In this document: positions 54,447 to 55,000 of the stretch, piece after piece | Layout of the letters: each line of letters begins with the position of its first letter | Position numbering within the stretch: position 1 is the first letter of the stretch | DNA from: Liolophura sinensis | Taxonomy: Eukaryota > Mollusca > Polyplacophora > Chitonida > Chitonidae | Assembly: GCF_032854445.1 (NCBI RefSeq) | Contig: NC_088296.1 | Location: 7,915,206 to 7,970,205 of the forward strand | Direction of reading: 5' to 3' | DNA length: 55,000 nt | Made by a program: the position numbers and the translations under genes | Notes under the pieces: model-generated | What the model saw: the letters and a program-made list of their open reading frames with translations, nothing else | The model's database searches: none | Told to the model about the DNA's origin: nothing

Positions 54447-54643
54447 AAAACTTGAATGGGGGCCCCAGGTCATCCTGGGTTCCTCTCCGGCCGTATGTGC
54501 TAAGTTCCGCCACAACCTGCGGATGGTCGTGAATTTCACGCAGACTTTGCCCGGTTTCCTCCCACCATATTGCTGTCCGCCGTCGTACAAGTGAAACATA
54601 CTTTAGTACGACGTAAAACGCCAATCAAATAAATAAATAAAAT
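54447..54643 (+). mobile_element. SINE, plus orientation, lacks head
   Basis: GGTTCCTCTCCGGCCGTATG, CAACCTGCGGATGGTCGTG, GGTTTCCTCCCACCATATTG and GTACGACGTAAAACGCCAAT with an (AAAT)n tail. Confidence 0.85.
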
Positions 54644-55000
54644 GAGTCAAATAAATGTGAATGCCATTAATACATCGTCATACATGTGTGTGAAATAAAT
54701 GCGACAAATAATCCCGATATTTACCTTTGCATGTGTAAGTCCGGATAGGTCTCTACAAACACTTCTTCTATACGTCAGAACAAATGGATTGTGAATTTAT
54801 TTAAATTAGTCTTTGAAATTTTTGCTGAAACTACGAAATGTGTAGTTTTGTACACCATACAATGTTGGCCTGAAAACTGCGTTTAACATAATTTAGTTGT
54901 AGAAATAATTATATTTCTGAGTTTCCCAGTCATTTATGCTTGGCCTGAAGAGTTCTATATTTCGTTTTATTTTAATATAATATATTTCTACGAAACGCTT

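Overview
The window is eukaryotic nuclear DNA: short ORFs bounded by GT/AG splice sites, AT-rich introns, microsatellites, minisatellites and more than twenty copies of a tRNA-derived SINE. The SINE tail and the EGF-like exon style suggest a marine lophotrochozoan, most likely a mollusc or brachiopod. That assignment is from memory and inference, because no diagnostic housekeeping gene is present. There is no rRNA, true tRNA, CRISPR array or prokaryotic operon. The dominant content is a local cluster of paralogues of one gene family that I cannot match to a named gene. The reconstructed protein is a small type I single-pass receptor. Its exons encode, in order: a 14-codon signal peptide; a six-cysteine EGF-like domain; a 12-cysteine module (two six-cysteine EB/EGF-like repeats, always 303 bp); a Thr/Ser/Pro stalk; sometimes a 27-residue spacer; a transmembrane helix; and a cytoplasmic tail rich in tyrosine motifs. 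All ectodomain exons are phase 1-1 and the TM exon is phase 1-2, so ectodomain exons can be gained, lost or exchanged without changing frame. Layout. Gene 1 (+, 1 to about 8.24 kb, 5' end outside the window) has an intact tail. A 5' fragment (F, 8.8-10.14 kb) follows. Gene 2 (-, 23.35 to 13.07 kb) converges on gene 1. Gene 3 (+, 27.1-33.5 kb) is a pseudogene whose 12-Cys exon has turned into a 41-bp minisatellite. Gene 4 (+, 34.0-43.46 kb) keeps every exon type but has two frameshifts and a nonsense codon. Gene 5 (+, from 48.4 kb) runs out of the window after its TM exon. Gene 1 from the 12-Cys exon to the spacer exon (1-5168) is an inverted duplicate of gene 2 (14050-18970). The homology stops just before the TM exons, so two nearly identical ectodomains are joined to different TM/tail modules. 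The gene 1 TM/tail block (5.2-8.65 kb) is instead a direct duplicate of that of gene 4 (40.8-44.6 kb), and the gene 2 TM resembles that of gene 5. The 12-Cys regions of genes 4 and 5 are also direct duplicates. SINE insertions shared by, or unique to, the copies give a relative order of events. Three tandem arrays (41 bp at 21.1-23.2 kb, 41 bp at 29.35-30.58 kb, 38 bp at 45.15-46.0 kb) add to local instability. The most interesting reading is a rapidly diversifying, recombination-prone family of EGF-like receptors with phosphotyrosine-type tails, possibly in recognition, phagocytosis or immunity. The architecture is seen in the sequence; the function is inference.
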